Part shown: in pieces, positions 38,396 to 47,164 of the stretch
How the letters are laid out: the number at the start of each line of letters is the position of its first letter
Numbering within the stretch: the stretch's first letter is position 1
Source of the DNA: Companilactobacillus metriopterae
GTDB lineage: Bacteria; Bacillota; Bacilli; Lactobacillales; Lactobacillaceae
Assembly: GCF_004117915.1 (NCBI RefSeq)
Contig: NZ_RSTD01000001.1
Location: 434,001-498,000 of the forward strand
Direction: 5' to 3'
DNA length: 64,000 bases
Translations under genes and position numbers: made by a program
Notes under the pieces: generated by a model
What the model was told of the DNA's origin: nothing
The model's database searches: none
The model's input: only the letters and a program-made list of their open reading frames with translations

Positions 38396-39646
38396 ATGTT
38401 TAAAACATCAGATGAAGCAGTAGAGTATATTCATTCATTACCCAAATTTCATGAATCTGATAGTTTGGATTTTATTAAACTAGCGATGCAAAAATTAGGG
38501 AATCCTCAAGATAGCTATAAGATAGTGCACATCACTGGAACAAATGGGAAGGGCACTACGACAAATTATTTGGCTAATTTATTGGAAGCATCCAACTTAC
38601 GTGTAGGGATGTTTATTTCTCCATTTATAAAAATATTTAATGAACGCATTCAAATCAATCATGAATATATTAGTAATGATGATTTGTGCAATTTGAGTAA
38701 TTATATTGTTGCCCAAACTAAGGGGATTGAATTAACTGAATTTGAATTTGTTACTGCACTGGGATTACTTTACTTTAAGGATAGAGTAGATATTGCGGTT
38801 GTTGAGGTAGGTATCGGCGGAAAAAGAGATAAGACAAATATTGTGAAGCCAGTTCTGTCCATTATAACTTCAGTAGGAATGGATCATGAGAATATTATTG
38901 GTCCTACGTTGTTAGATATAGCAAGAGAAAAGTCAGGAATAATAAAACAGAATACACCTGTTATATTGGGATTATTAGATGATGATGTCAGTCATCTTAT
39001 TGAAAAAGTAGCGGATCAAAAAGATAGTTCTGTGTATCAATTCGAAAGGGAATTTAATATAGAAAATTTCCGAGTGAAAGATATTAAAATCAATTTTGAT
39101 TTTAAAAATGGAGAAACCTATCCTGTTAGTATCTTAGGAATTGAAAAAACTACTGCGATCAATGCAGCAATGGCAATTGAAGCATTCTATCTTCTTAACA
39201 AAGAGCATGACTTAACGGATGAGATATCTGAAATTGAAAGTCATCCGATACCTGGAAGAATGCAAGTAGTGAGGAGAGATCCACTAGTTATTTTTGATGG
39301 TGCACATAATTTTGCGGCAATTGATAATTTAACAAATTCTTTAACAAAAACATGGCCCAATAAAGATATAATAGTATTGTATTCGGGCATGAAAGATAAA
39401 AAGAGAGATGTTATTCTATCAAATTTGTCTAAATATAGTAAAAAAGTCTACATAACTCAGTTAAAAAAATTGCGATCTGCTGGAAAAGAAGATTACGATT
39501 TATCCAGTTATTCGAACGTTGAATTTGTGGATGATTATAGAGACTTTTATTCAAGTTTTATTGATGAACAAACGAGTGATCAAATATTTTTAGTTACAGG
39601 ATCTTTTTACTTAGTGTCTGATTTATTGAATACTTTCGTAATTTAA
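38396..39646 (+). CDS. folC: Folylpolyglutamate synthase / Mur-ligase family protein
   Basis: A 416-residue FolC protein that adds glutamates to folates (and possibly to dihydropteroate) using ATP. It has the P-loop HITGTNGKGTTTNYL near residue 47, then SPFIKIFNERIQIN. The C-terminal domain holds FDGAHNFAAI, in which the family His is kept. The ATG at 38396 follows GGGAGAG. It comes after valS, the order common in Firmicutes, and radC begins 3 bases after its stop. Confidence 0.93.
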   Translation: MFKTSDEAVEYIHSLPKFHESDSLDFIKLAMQKLGNPQDSYKIVHITGTNGKGTTTNYLANLLEASNLRVGMFISPFIKIFNERIQINHEYISNDDLCNLSNYIVAQTKGIELTEFEFVTALGLLYFKDRVDIAVVEVGIGGKRDKTNIVKPVLSIITSVGMDHENIIGPTLLDIAREKSGIIKQNTPVILGLLDDDVSHLIEKVADQKDSSVYQFEREFNIENFRVKDIKINFDFKNGETYPVSILGIEKTTAINAAMAIEAFYLLNKEHDLTDEISEIESHPIPGRMQVVRRDPLVIFDGAHNFAAIDNLTNSLTKTWPNKDIIVLYSGMKDKKRDVILSNLSKYSKKVYITQLKKLRSAGKEDYDLSSYSNVEFVDDYRDFYSSFIDEQTSDQIFLVTGSFYLVSDLLNTFVI

Positions 39647-39649
39647 AGA

Positions 39650-40273
39650 ATGATAAAATTAAGAGAGAAAATTCAGACAAATGGTGTAACATCGTTGTCT
39701 AACTTAGAATTATTGGTAGTTTTATTGGGCAATGGCAATAAACATATTAATGTTGCAGAGATAGCTCATTCGATAGTTACTAAGTATCCAAATTTAGATT
39801 TTTCATTACAAAATTTATTGGATCAACAGGGTATCGGCTTAGCGCAGGGATGTAAAATAATGGCAGCTACTGAACTGGGTTCCAGAAAACTTGAAAGTGA
39901 CGTAATGCCTCAAAAATTTAATTCATTATCTGAGATTGCAAAACACGCTAGCAATAAGATAGGTTTTTCTAAACAAGAAAAGCTACTGGCGTTGTTTCTA
40001 GATAGTGATAATAATATAATTTTTGAAAAAATAATGTTTATCGGAACTATGGATTCAGCCACAGTTCACCCGCGTGATATTATCCGAGAAGCTCTGTCAA
40101 TTTCAGCCACTCAAGTTCTTATAGTTCATAATCATTATTCTGGAAGATTAATTCCTTCAGAAAATGATAAAAAACTTACACAAAGAATTGAAGAATGCTG
40201 TACAATAATGGGTATTAAATTTATTGATCATCTAATTGTTTCAAAGAATGATTTTATAAAAGTAAATTTATAA
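39650..40273 (+). CDS. radC: RadC family (JAB/MPN domain) protein
   Basis: A 207-residue RadC protein. The N-terminal UPF0758 helix-hairpin-helix part includes LSNLELLVVLLG, and the C-terminal MPN domain has HNHYSGRLIPSEND. The metal-binding His-x-His and the Asp are kept, but the usual HPSGDP reads HYSGRL, a clear departure at the Pro and the Asp. The biological role of RadC is unsettled; it is not a proven repair protein. It is 3 bases from folC and has only a weak ribosome-binding site, so it depends on folC translation. Confidence 0.85.
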   Translation: MIKLREKIQTNGVTSLSNLELLVVLLGNGNKHINVAEIAHSIVTKYPNLDFSLQNLLDQQGIGLAQGCKIMAATELGSRKLESDVMPQKFNSLSEIAKHASNKIGFSKQEKLLALFLDSDNNIIFEKIMFIGTMDSATVHPRDIIREALSISATQVLIVHNHYSGRLIPSENDKKLTQRIEECCTIMGIKFIDHLIVSKNDFIKVNL

Positions 40274-40323
40274 TGTTTCAATTAAGTTAAGTTTTTTCAT
40301 TGTATAAAAATTACATTTATATA

Positions 40324-40332
40324 TGATATAAT
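40324..40332 (+). promoter_or_regulatory. Extended -10 promoter of mreB
   Basis: TGATATAAT, a consensus -10 with upstream TG, lies 53 bases before the mreB start. No clear -35 is seen at the usual distance. The same TGATATAAT element precedes mbl. Confidence 0.5.
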
Positions 40333-40385
40333 TTTCTTTAGCTTAAAATGTCCGATTTTCAGTCGTTATTAAAGGAGATATAATA

Positions 40386-41387
40386 TTGTTTGGAATTAGT
40401 TCAAAAAAAATAGGTATCGATTTAGGTACTGCTAATACTCTAGTTTATGTTGAAGGTAAAGGAATTGTCCTTAACGAACCTTCAGTTGTAGCTAAAAATA
40501 ATAATACAGGTGAAGTTGTTGCTGTAGGTTCTGATGCCCGTGAAATGATTGGACGTACACCAGGTAGTATTTCAGCAATTCGTCCTATGAAGGATGGAGT
40601 TATTGCTGATTACGATACAACAGCTGCCATGATGAAATATTTCATTTCAAAAGCTGCTGGTAACTCAAAACCATCAGTGATGGTTTGTGTACCAAGTGGT
40701 GTTACAGAAGTTGAAAAGAGAGCTGTTATCGAAGCTACTCAACATGCTGGTGCTAAAGAAGCTTATGTCATTGAAGAACCATTTGCTGCTGCTATTGGTG
40801 CAGGTCTACCTGTTATGGATCCAACTGGTAACATGGTTGTTGATATTGGTGGTGGTACTACTGATGTTGCTACAATTTCATTAGGTGGAATTGTTTCTTC
40901 ACGTTCAATTAGAGTGGCTGGAGATAAGTTTGATGAATCAATCACTACTTATATCAAGGCACATTTCAATTTACAAATTGGTGAAAGAACTGCTGAAGAA
41001 GTTAAAATTCAAGTTGGTTCAGCTTCAGTTGAAAAAGCTACTGAATTAGAAGCAATGCAAATTAGAGGTCGAGATCTTGTTACTGGATTACCTAAAACAA
41101 TCCAACTAACTGGTGAAGACATTGCTAAAGCAATTCACGAAGATGTTGAAGAAATTATTATTGCTATTAAGGAAACACTAGAAGAAACATCACCAGAAAT
41201 TGCTGCTGATGTTATCGATCATGGTATCGTTCTTACTGGTGGTGGAGCATTACTACATCACTTACCAGAAGTTATATCAGAAGCAACTGGTGTTCCTGTA
41301 TTTATTGCGCAAGATCCTTTGGATTGTGTTGCCGCAGGTACTGGTGAATCACTTAAAAATATCGATGTGATCCGTCGTCAAAAGTAA
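40386..41387 (+). CDS. mreB: Rod shape-determining protein MreB
   Basis: A 333-residue actin homologue that directs the elongation machinery. Motifs are [13 protein letters not shown] (phosphate 1), [13 protein letters not shown] (phosphate 2) and [12 protein letters not shown] (adenosine). It begins the classical mreB-mreC-mreD-minC-minD order, which supports naming this copy MreB and the one at 23956 Mbl. Start is TTG at 40386 with AAAGGAG 9 bases upstream. A terminator directly follows the stop codon. Confidence 0.96.
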   Translation: MFGISSKKIGIDLGTANTLVYVEGKGIVLNEPSVVAKNNNTGEVVAVGSDAREMIGRTPGSISAIRPMKDGVIADYDTTAAMMKYFISKAAGNSKPSVMVCVPSGVTEVEKRAVIEATQHAGAKEAYVIEEPFAAAIGAGLPVMDPTGNMVVDIGGGTTDVATISLGGIVSSRSIRVAGDKFDESITTYIKAHFNLQIGERTAEEVKIQVGSASVEKATELEAMQIRGRDLVTGLPKTIQLTGEDIAKAIHEDVEEIIIAIKETLEETSPEIAADVIDHGIVLTGGGALLHHLPEVISEATGVPVFIAQDPLDCVAAGTGESLKNIDVIRRQK

Positions 41388-41408
41388 ACGGGGTAACCCG
41401 TTTTTTTT
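41386..41408 (+). terminator. Terminator between mreB and mreC
   Basis: ACGGG and CCCGT pair around a short loop (41388-41401), followed by eight T residues. It stands inside the mre-min gene run, so it probably attenuates rather than fully stops transcription. Confidence 0.7.
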
Positions 41409-41431
41409 ATTGATTATTGTGGGAGAAAATT

Positions 41432-42286
41432 ATGCAGAAATTTTTTTCAAATAAAAAGTTCATAATTTTTATGATTATTATTATTGTTACATTTGGACTT
41501 TTAGCAGTTTCAGTTAACGTTAGGGATAACGATGAAACACCATCATTTGTCCAACAGATAGGGAATGACACATACAGTTTAGTAGGTGGCGTTTTTGCGT
41601 ATCCCGTAAATGCAGCAAAAAATGTGAACTCACAGTTTGCTAGTTTTTATAATACTTATACTGAAAATCAACGTTTAAAATCTAGAATAGATGAATTAGA
41701 TAAAAATAAAGCTGATTTAAAAACTGTTCAAGATGAAAACTCCAAATTAAAAAAAGAATTGAAGCTAGATGCTACGTTAACCGACTATGATATCCAGACT
41801 GCTTCAGTAGTAACTAGATCACCTAATAATTGGCAAAATTATCTTACAATTAATCGCGGTTCTACCAGCGGTCTTAAGAAAAACATGCCAGTAATGTCTG
41901 GAAATGGTCTGATAGGTAGAATTGTTGAAGTTAACAAGATTAGTTCAAAAGTAGAATTGATCTCAACAAATAATGAAGTTAGCGATAAATTTGCTGTTGA
42001 AATTCAAGGAACAGATGCAATTGATGGAGTTATTAGTAAATATGATTCATCAACTGGAAAACTAGTTATGGAAAATGTTCAATCTACAGATGGAATCAAA
42101 AAAGGTCAAAGAGTTGTAACCTCAGGATTGGGTGGTAGAACTCCTAAGGGTCTTTATGTAGGTAAGGTTTATGGAATTAAAAAGGACAATTACGGAATGA
42201 CAAATTCTGTTTACATAACTCCGTCTGCAGATTTAAGAGACTTTACTGTTGTTACAGTTATTAAGTCAAAGGTTAGTGGTGATTAA
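41432..42286 (+). CDS. mreC: Rod shape-determining protein MreC
   Basis: A 284-residue bitopic protein. A basic cytoplasmic start and one membrane helix (about 8-28) are followed by a coiled coil (about 70-110) and the extracytoplasmic beta-rich domain. The latter includes VVTRSPNNWQNYLTINRGS and VVTSGLGGRTPKGLYVG. It links MreB filaments to the wall synthases. The ATG at 41432 follows GGGAGA. mreD begins 3 bases after its stop. Confidence 0.94.
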   Translation: MQKFFSNKKFIIFMIIIIVTFGLLAVSVNVRDNDETPSFVQQIGNDTYSLVGGVFAYPVNAAKNVNSQFASFYNTYTENQRLKSRIDELDKNKADLKTVQDENSKLKKELKLDATLTDYDIQTASVVTRSPNNWQNYLTINRGSTSGLKKNMPVMSGNGLIGRIVEVNKISSKVELISTNNEVSDKFAVEIQGTDAIDGVISKYDSSTGKLVMENVQSTDGIKKGQRVVTSGLGGRTPKGLYVGKVYGIKKDNYGMTNSVYITPSADLRDFTVVTVIKSKVSGD

Positions 42287-42288
42287 AA

Positions 42289-42831
42289 ATGGAAATTAGA
42301 AGACGTAAGATTTCTTTTCAAGTAATTTTTCTTTTTATCACATTCTTCCTTGATGGAATAATCAAATGGTCTTTTTTTGACAACATAAATAAAGGAACAT
42401 TTTTTGTCGTTCCACAGTTAATGCTGATGGCACTAACTATGCTTTGTTTAAGAATGGATGATACCAGATTGATCATAATATACGGCGTGATTTTTGGTTT
42501 GTCATACGATTTTTATTATTCAGGATTAATAGGAATCTATACAGTTTTGATACCAGTTATCCTTTATGGAATTGACCATTACAAATATTTATTTGCAAGC
42601 TCAGATTTCATTTATGAAATTTCAGTTTATTTTATTGTACTAGTTGTATTACAAACTTTTGTATATCTGTTAGAAAGATTATTTCAACAGACAACAACAG
42701 ATTTTTTGGATTATGTAACTTTTACATTAGGACCAACTTTATTATTTAATATTGTAATGTTTTTTATTTTATATGTAATTATGGCAAGGATATGTGATTG
42801 GTTAGTGAAATATCGGAGGGAATCACGATGA
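42289..42831 (+). CDS. mreD: Rod shape-determining protein MreD
   Basis: A 180-residue polytopic membrane protein with about five hydrophobic helices. It is poorly conserved, as usual for MreD, but is firmly placed by position between mreC and minC. It works with MreC and RodA in cell elongation. Its stop overlaps the minC ATG by four bases (ATGA). Confidence 0.9.
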   Translation: MEIRRRKISFQVIFLFITFFLDGIIKWSFFDNINKGTFFVVPQLMLMALTMLCLRMDDTRLIIIYGVIFGLSYDFYYSGLIGIYTVLIPVILYGIDHYKYLFASSDFIYEISVYFIVLVVLQTFVYLLERLFQQTTTDFLDYVTFTLGPTLLFNIVMFFILYVIMARICDWLVKYRRESR

Positions 42832-43457
42832 ACAACGTTGTTTTTAAGGGGAATAAAGAAGGTATCGTTGTAACCTTCAATGATGAAGCTAATTTAGAAG
42901 ATTCGATTAAAGATTTTAAAGAATTAATTTTGCAACAAAATTTGGGTGCAGAAGATAAATCAATAAAATTCTTTGTTAAAACTGGAAGCAGACAGCTCTC
43001 TTCTGAAAGATTGCTGGAAATAAAAACTATTCTGTCAAAGTACCCACAAATTGATCTTCAAAGTTTGGAATCAGATGTACTATCAAAAGATGATGTCGAA
43101 GAGAAAATTGAAGAGAGTAATATCAATATTGAGACAGGGATTATCAGAAGTGGGCAAAAAAGAGAGTATCAAGGTGATTTAATATTCTTAGGCACTTTAC
43201 ATCCTTCTGCACAAATTTCAGCTACAGGATCTGTGTATATTTTGGGAGAAGTCAGTGGTATTGTCCAAGCAGGTTATCCCGATAATACTTCAGCCAATAT
43301 TCTTGGAAATTTGGCTAAGGTAGCTCAAGTTAGAATTGCGGATACTTTTGAAATAGTTGCTGACGGAAATTCAGAAAAATATACAGATAATCAATATGCT
43401 TATCTAGATGATATACATTCAATTAGTGTAGACGATATTAAAAATTTCAAAAATTAA
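42828..43457 (+). CDS. minC: Septum site-determining protein MinC
   Basis: A 209-residue FtsZ antagonist that blocks division near the poles. The N-terminal domain (about 1-100) binds FtsZ. The C-terminal right-handed beta-helix (about 105-195) has the repeated GDLIFLGTLHPSAQI and GSVYILGEVSG turns and the MinD-contacting GNLAKVAQVRIAD. The ATG at 42828 follows GGAGGG by 7 bases and overlaps mreD; an earlier in-frame ATG lies deep in mreD. Confidence 0.93.
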   Translation: MNNVVFKGNKEGIVVTFNDEANLEDSIKDFKELILQQNLGAEDKSIKFFVKTGSRQLSSERLLEIKTILSKYPQIDLQSLESDVLSKDDVEEKIEESNINIETGIIRSGQKREYQGDLIFLGTLHPSAQISATGSVYILGEVSGIVQAGYPDNTSANILGNLAKVAQVRIADTFEIVADGNSEKYTDNQYAYLDDIHSISVDDIKNFKN

Positions 43458-43479
43458 TTTGAGAGGACTTTTTTAGATA

Positions 43480-44280
43480 ATGGGAATTTCAATTGTAGTA
43501 ACGTCTGGTAAGGGTGGTGTAGGTAAAACTACAACTACTGCAAATATAAGTACAGCTCTAGCAAGTATGAATCAAAAAGTTTGTATGATTGATCTTGATA
43601 TTGGGTTAAGAAATCTTGACTCCGTATTAGGTTTAACCAATAGGATTGTTTATGATGTTTTGGATGTTGCTAGTCAAAGAGTCGCTATTTCTCAAGCACT
43701 AGTTAGAGATCCAAGATTTGACGATAATTTATATTTATTAGCTGCTTCTCAATTTGAAGACAAATATGCTTTAGACAAAGAATCTATTAGTGGCATTGTC
43801 GAATATCTAAAATCTAGATTTGATTTTGTTATTATCGATTGTCCTGCTGGTATAGAAGAAGGATTCCAAAATGCTGTCTCAGTTGCAGATGGAGCACTTA
43901 TTGTAACTAACCCTGAAGTATCATCGATAAGTGACTCAGATCGTGTGGTTGGAATTCTAGAAGAATTAAACATGCCAGTGACACCTCACTTAATTATTAA
44001 TAGAATTCGCAAAAATATGATTAACAATGGAACTTCAATGAATATAACTGATATTGTGGACCACTTAGGAATTCCTCTTATTGGTGTAGTTATTGATGAA
44101 GATGATGTTATCTATGCTTCTAACTCGGGACAAACAATTGTTAACGATCCAAACAGTGAAGCTGGTCGAGGATACAAAAATATAGCTAAACGTATGTTGG
44201 GCGAGACAATTCCTTTAGATTTATTTGATGCCGAGGAAAAGAAACAAGGATTTATCGGCAGATTGTTTGGTAGAAGTTAA
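43480..44280 (+). CDS. minD: Septum site-determining protein MinD
   Basis: A 266-residue ParA/MinD ATPase that recruits MinC to the membrane. The deviant Walker A GKGGVGKTTTTAN is near residues 10-22, followed by DLDIGLRNLD and the Walker B-like FVIIDCPAG. The last eleven residues, QGFIGRLFGRS, form the amphipathic membrane-targeting helix. In a rod with DivIVA and no MinE in sight, the Bacillus-type polar Min system is expected. It ends the mreBCD-minCD run. Confidence 0.96.
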   Translation: MGISIVVTSGKGGVGKTTTTANISTALASMNQKVCMIDLDIGLRNLDSVLGLTNRIVYDVLDVASQRVAISQALVRDPRFDDNLYLLAASQFEDKYALDKESISGIVEYLKSRFDFVIIDCPAGIEEGFQNAVSVADGALIVTNPEVSSISDSDRVVGILEELNMPVTPHLIINRIRKNMINNGTSMNITDIVDHLGIPLIGVVIDEDDVIYASNSGQTIVNDPNSEAGRGYKNIAKRMLGETIPLDLFDAEEKKQGFIGRLFGRS

Positions 44281-44314
44281 ATTCTGTGATATGGTAACAA
44301 TAGTTAAATATGTC

Positions 44315-44469
44315 AACACAGGGGGAGCCGAATGGCTGAGAGTGACAAATATGTCAGACCCTTTAAACCTGTTATGTTAGTACATGCGTAGGAATGTGTT
44401 ATTAGATGTCTATTTGTTAGACTATTCTAACTCTCTTGTGATGACAAAAAATCATAAGGGAGTTTTTTT
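44315..44469 (+). promoter_or_regulatory. TPP (THI-box) riboswitch with terminator, upstream of thiT
   Basis: The aptamer spans 44315-44400. P1 is AACACA/TGTGTT, and the conserved GGGGGAGCC, GGCTGAGAG, GACCCTT, ACCTG and TACATGCGTAGGAA parts are all present. It is followed by a terminator hairpin: ACTCTCTTGTGAT (44430-44442) with ATCATAAGGGAGT (44451-44463) and seven T residues. The 3' arm contains GGGAG, the ribosome-binding site of thiT, so thiamine pyrophosphate should shut off both transcription and translation. Confidence 0.95.
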
Positions 44470-45036
44470 ATGGAAAAAAAAGATGGGTTAATTATCCTAA
44501 TAGAAGGAGCAATAATAACAGCTTTAGCTCAGGCATTGAATTATATACCACATTCAGTTGGTGCATCATCTATTGAAGTAGTATATGGGTTGGTTCCTAT
44601 GGTTATATTTGCCCTGAGAAGGGGTCTCAAACCAGGATTGACGGCTGGATTAGTGTGGGGGATTCTTGATTTAATTTTAAGAGGATTTAGTAGTGGAGGA
44701 TTTTTAAATCCTTTACAGGGATTTATAGAGTATCCAATCGCCTTTGCAGCAATTGGATTAGCTGGAATAGGAAGTACAAGAGTTAAAGAAAAAATACAAG
44801 AAGGAAAAAGTACATTCTTTGTAATCTTGATTTATTCCACAATAGGATTTTTTGCAAAGTATTTCTTACATTTTATTGCTGGTGGAATATATTGGGGATT
44901 GTATGCACCAAAAAATATGAATCCATGGATCTATTCTCTAGTCATCAATGGAGGAAGTTTTCTAGCCAACTTAATTATGCTGACGATAATTCTCGTATTT
45001 TTAAATAGATTTATAAATAGAATAATTAAAGTCTAA
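44470..45036 (+). CDS. thiT: ECF transporter thiamine-binding S component
   Basis: A 188-residue, six-helix membrane protein that binds thiamine and docks with the shared energy-coupling EcfAA'T module, which is not in this window. It matches ThiT in ALRRGLKPGLTAGLVWGILD near residue 58-75 and in the aromatic binding residues near IYWGLYAPKNMNPW at 139-152. The TPP riboswitch directly upstream confirms the substrate. The ATG follows GGGAG by 7 T residues that are also the terminator tail. Confidence 0.95.
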   Translation: MEKKDGLIILIEGAIITALAQALNYIPHSVGASSIEVVYGLVPMVIFALRRGLKPGLTAGLVWGILDLILRGFSSGGFLNPLQGFIEYPIAFAAIGLAGIGSTRVKEKIQEGKSTFFVILIYSTIGFFAKYFLHFIAGGIYWGLYAPKNMNPWIYSLVINGGSFLANLIMLTIILVFLNRFINRIIKV

Positions 45037-45043
45037 ATAAAAT

Positions 45044-45080
45044 AAAAAGAGGTTCTCACTTTTGTGAGAACCTCTTTTTT
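45044..45080. terminator. Bidirectional terminator between thiT and the DUF4044 gene
   Basis: AAAAAGAGGTTCTCAC pairs with GTGAGAACCTCTTTTTT around a TTTT loop. A long, nearly perfect hairpin that works for both converging genes. Confidence 0.92.
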
Positions 45081-45202
45081 TAATTTATAAAACTAAAGAC
45101 GGCTCCTAAAATAACTCCACCTAATGTAACAATGATCATCAACCAAATAATGACTTGTGTAATTCGAGTAATTGCACTTTTTTTCGGTTTTTGATTATTC
45201 AT
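45080..45202 (-). CDS. DUF4044-type small membrane protein
   Basis: A 40-residue protein: a basic N-terminus (MNNQKPKKSAITRITQ) followed by one membrane helix (about residues 17-38). It is too short for ordinary gene thresholds. AGGTGG stands 8 bases before the ATG, it ends at a shared terminator, and its pattern fits DUF4044, a family often found near mraZ in lactobacilli. Its promoter would lie in the region in front of mraZ, on the opposite strand. Function unknown. Confidence 0.7.
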   Translation of the reverse strand: MNNQKPKKSAITRITQVIIWLMIIVTLGGVILGAVFSFIN

Positions 45203-45340
45203 TAATCTTCACCACCTGATAATTGATAATTGAATGTTACTTCAAATTAAGAATATTTGCAATAAGTGGGATAATCCCCCACCTAGTTAAAATATTAATT
45301 TATCAGGCTTAATAAATAAAAATGATAAAAACTGAATAAA

Positions 45341-45371
45341 AAGTGGAGGATAGTGGTAGATTGTGGTAAAT
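45341..45371. promoter_or_regulatory. MraZ operator: three GTGG direct repeats
   Basis: GTGG occurs at 45343, 45353 and 45363, exactly 10 bases apart, as AGTGGAGGAT-AGTGGTAGAT-TGTGGTAAAT. MraZ rings bind such 10-bp-spaced GTGG-type direct repeats before their own operon in other bacteria. A further AAGTGGGATAAT lies upstream near 45265. The site is seen; MraZ as binder is inferred from the family. Confidence 0.75.
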
Positions 45372-45399
45372 TTATATATGTGAGAAAGAGGTGATTTGG

Positions 45400-45831
45400 A
45401 TGTTCATGGGAGAGTACCATCATACGATTGATGCAAAAGGACGTATTATCGTTCCAGCTAAGTTTCGTAAAGAAATGGAAGATGGATTTGTATTGACTCG
45501 TGGAATGGATGGTTGCTTATTCGGATATCCAATGAGCGAGTGGGAGAAGCTGGAACATCAGCTTGATAAACTTCCACTAACTAAGAAAGATGCACGTGCA
45601 TTTACTAGATTCTTCTATTCAGCTGCTATGGAAGCAGAATTTGATAAGCAAGGAAGAATTAACATTTCAAACCCACTCACAGATTTTGCTAAATTAGAAA
45701 AAAATTGTGTCATTGTTGGAGTTTCAGATCGTATTGAAATTTGGGATGAAGACAAATGGACAGAGTTTAGCCAACAAGCAGAAGAAAATTTTGAAGATAT
45801 ATCGGAGAAGATGACTGATTTTGACTTCTAA
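45400..45831 (+). CDS. mraZ: Transcriptional regulator MraZ
   Basis: A 143-residue regulator of the dcw cluster, made of two SpoVT/AbrB-like halves. Each carries the DxxxR signature: DAKGRIIVP near residue 14 and DKQGRINI near 84. The ATG at 45400 follows AGAGGTG by 6 bases and gives the usual [15 protein letters not shown] start. It probably represses its own operon through the GTGG repeats at 45341-45371. First gene of the division and cell wall cluster. Confidence 0.96.
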   Translation: MFMGEYHHTIDAKGRIIVPAKFRKEMEDGFVLTRGMDGCLFGYPMSEWEKLEHQLDKLPLTKKDARAFTRFFYSAAMEAEFDKQGRINISNPLTDFAKLEKNCVIVGVSDRIEIWDEDKWTEFSQQAEENFEDISEKMTDFDF

Positions 45832-46771
45832 AAATTTTGATCATACAACAGTTCTACTAAAAGAAACCATCGATGAAGTTAATCCGCGAGATAACTCAGT
45901 ATTTGTGGATGCAACTTTTGGAAGAGGTGGACATACAACAGAATTGTTAAAAAGAATAAATAACAGTACTGTCTACGCTTTTGATCGTGATGAAGAAGCC
46001 ATAAAAGTCGGTGAAGATATTCAAAATAATTCTGAAATCGTTGGTACAAATAAATTGATAATGATTCGTGATAACTTTGAAAATATCAAATCGCGATTAA
46101 ATGAATTAGGTGTTGAGTCAGTTGATGGTGTTGTCTATGACCTTGGTGTTTCATCACCACAATTTGACGATGCAACAAGAGGTTTTAGTTACAAGAAGGA
46201 AGCAAGATTAGACATGAGAATGGATCAGCGCCAATCTTTGGACGCTGAAGAGATTGTCAATACATGGTCATTCAATGAATTAGTAAGTATATTTTTCAAA
46301 TATAGTGATGAGAAATTTGCTAAACAAATAGCCAGATCTATTGAAAGAACTCGAGAAGATCACAGAATTACATCTACATTGGAATTGGCTGATATCGTTA
46401 AAAATTCCATTCCTGCAGCAAAAAGAAGAACAGGTGGTCATCCTGCCAAAAGAGTTTTTCAAGCTATTAGAATTGCTGTAAATGATGAATTGGGATCAAT
46501 TGAAAGATCGCTAGAAGTATCTATAGAGTTATTAGCACCTAAGGGACGTATAAGTGTTATTACATTCCAGTCCAAAGAAGACAGAATTGTAAAAAATATC
46601 TTTAAAGTCAATGCTCAAGTTGATGTACCTAGAGGCTTACCAGTTATACCAGATGATTTACAACCTGAGTTGAAATTGATTACAAGAAAGCCGATTCTAC
46701 CTTCAGAATCAGAGTTAGATCAAAACAACCGCTCGCATAGCGCCAAATTAAGAGTTGTAGAAAAAATTTAA
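45821..46771 (+). CDS. rsmH: 16S rRNA (cytosine-1402 N4) methyltransferase
   Basis: A 316-residue SAM-dependent RsmH (MraW) that methylates N4 of C1402 in the decoding centre. The SAM-binding motif is [11 protein letters not shown] near residue 28. The typical [17 protein letters not shown] and [17 protein letters not shown] segments are intact. Start is TTG at 45821, within the last 11 bases of mraZ; a GGAG lies 14 bases upstream, so coupling to mraZ translation is probable. Confidence 0.95.
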   Translation: MTSKNFDHTTVLLKETIDEVNPRDNSVFVDATFGRGGHTTELLKRINNSTVYAFDRDEEAIKVGEDIQNNSEIVGTNKLIMIRDNFENIKSRLNELGVESVDGVVYDLGVSSPQFDDATRGFSYKKEARLDMRMDQRQSLDAEEIVNTWSFNELVSIFFKYSDEKFAKQIARSIERTREDHRITSTLELADIVKNSIPAAKRRTGGHPAKRVFQAIRIAVNDELGSIERSLEVSIELLAPKGRISVITFQSKEDRIVKNIFKVNAQVDVPRGLPVIPDDLQPELKLITRKPILPSESELDQNNRSHSAKLRVVEKI

Positions 46772-46792
46772 TTATTATTATGGAGAATAATT

Positions 46793-47164
46793 ATGAGAGA
46801 AAGTACAGCATTTAGAAATCAAGAACAATATCAAACATTAGAACAACCACAACCTTCAGTAGTAAAAGCAACTGAAGTTATTACTAGAAAAGTTCCTATT
46901 TCTCCTATGGAAGTTATTTCCATAATAGGTGTTGCTATTGTTACCATGATTCTTACGGTTTCATTGGTTACTTTGCGAGCATCAATGACTACTTCTCAAA
47001 ATAAATTAAATAAAATTAATACAGAAGCATCACAAACTACAACAAATAATGTAAACTTACAACAAGAGATCTCAGAATTAACAAGTTATGATAAATTATC
47101 AGCATTTGCAGCTGAACATAATTTGAAAATGAGTAATGAAAATGTAAGGAATGTTTCAAAATGA
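46793..47164 (+). CDS. ftsL: Cell division protein FtsL
   Basis: A 123-residue bitopic divisome protein: a cytoplasmic N-terminus of about 40 residues, one membrane helix (about 43-65), and a short outside coiled coil with Leu and Asn heptads. Sequence identity across the family is low, but the position between rsmH and the PBP2B gene and the topology settle the call. TGGAG precedes the ATG. Its stop overlaps the next ATG by four bases. Confidence 0.9.
   Translation: MRESTAFRNQEQYQTLEQPQPSVVKATEVITRKVPISPMEVISIIGVAIVTMILTVSLVTLRASMTTSQNKLNKINTEASQTTTNNVNLQQEISELTSYDKLSAFAAEHNLKMSNENVRNVSK

Noticed and set aside
23956-41387. The two MreB-like genes as a recent duplication
   Set aside because: The proteins differ throughout and each has the conserved neighbours expected for Mbl and MreB, so they are old paralogues.
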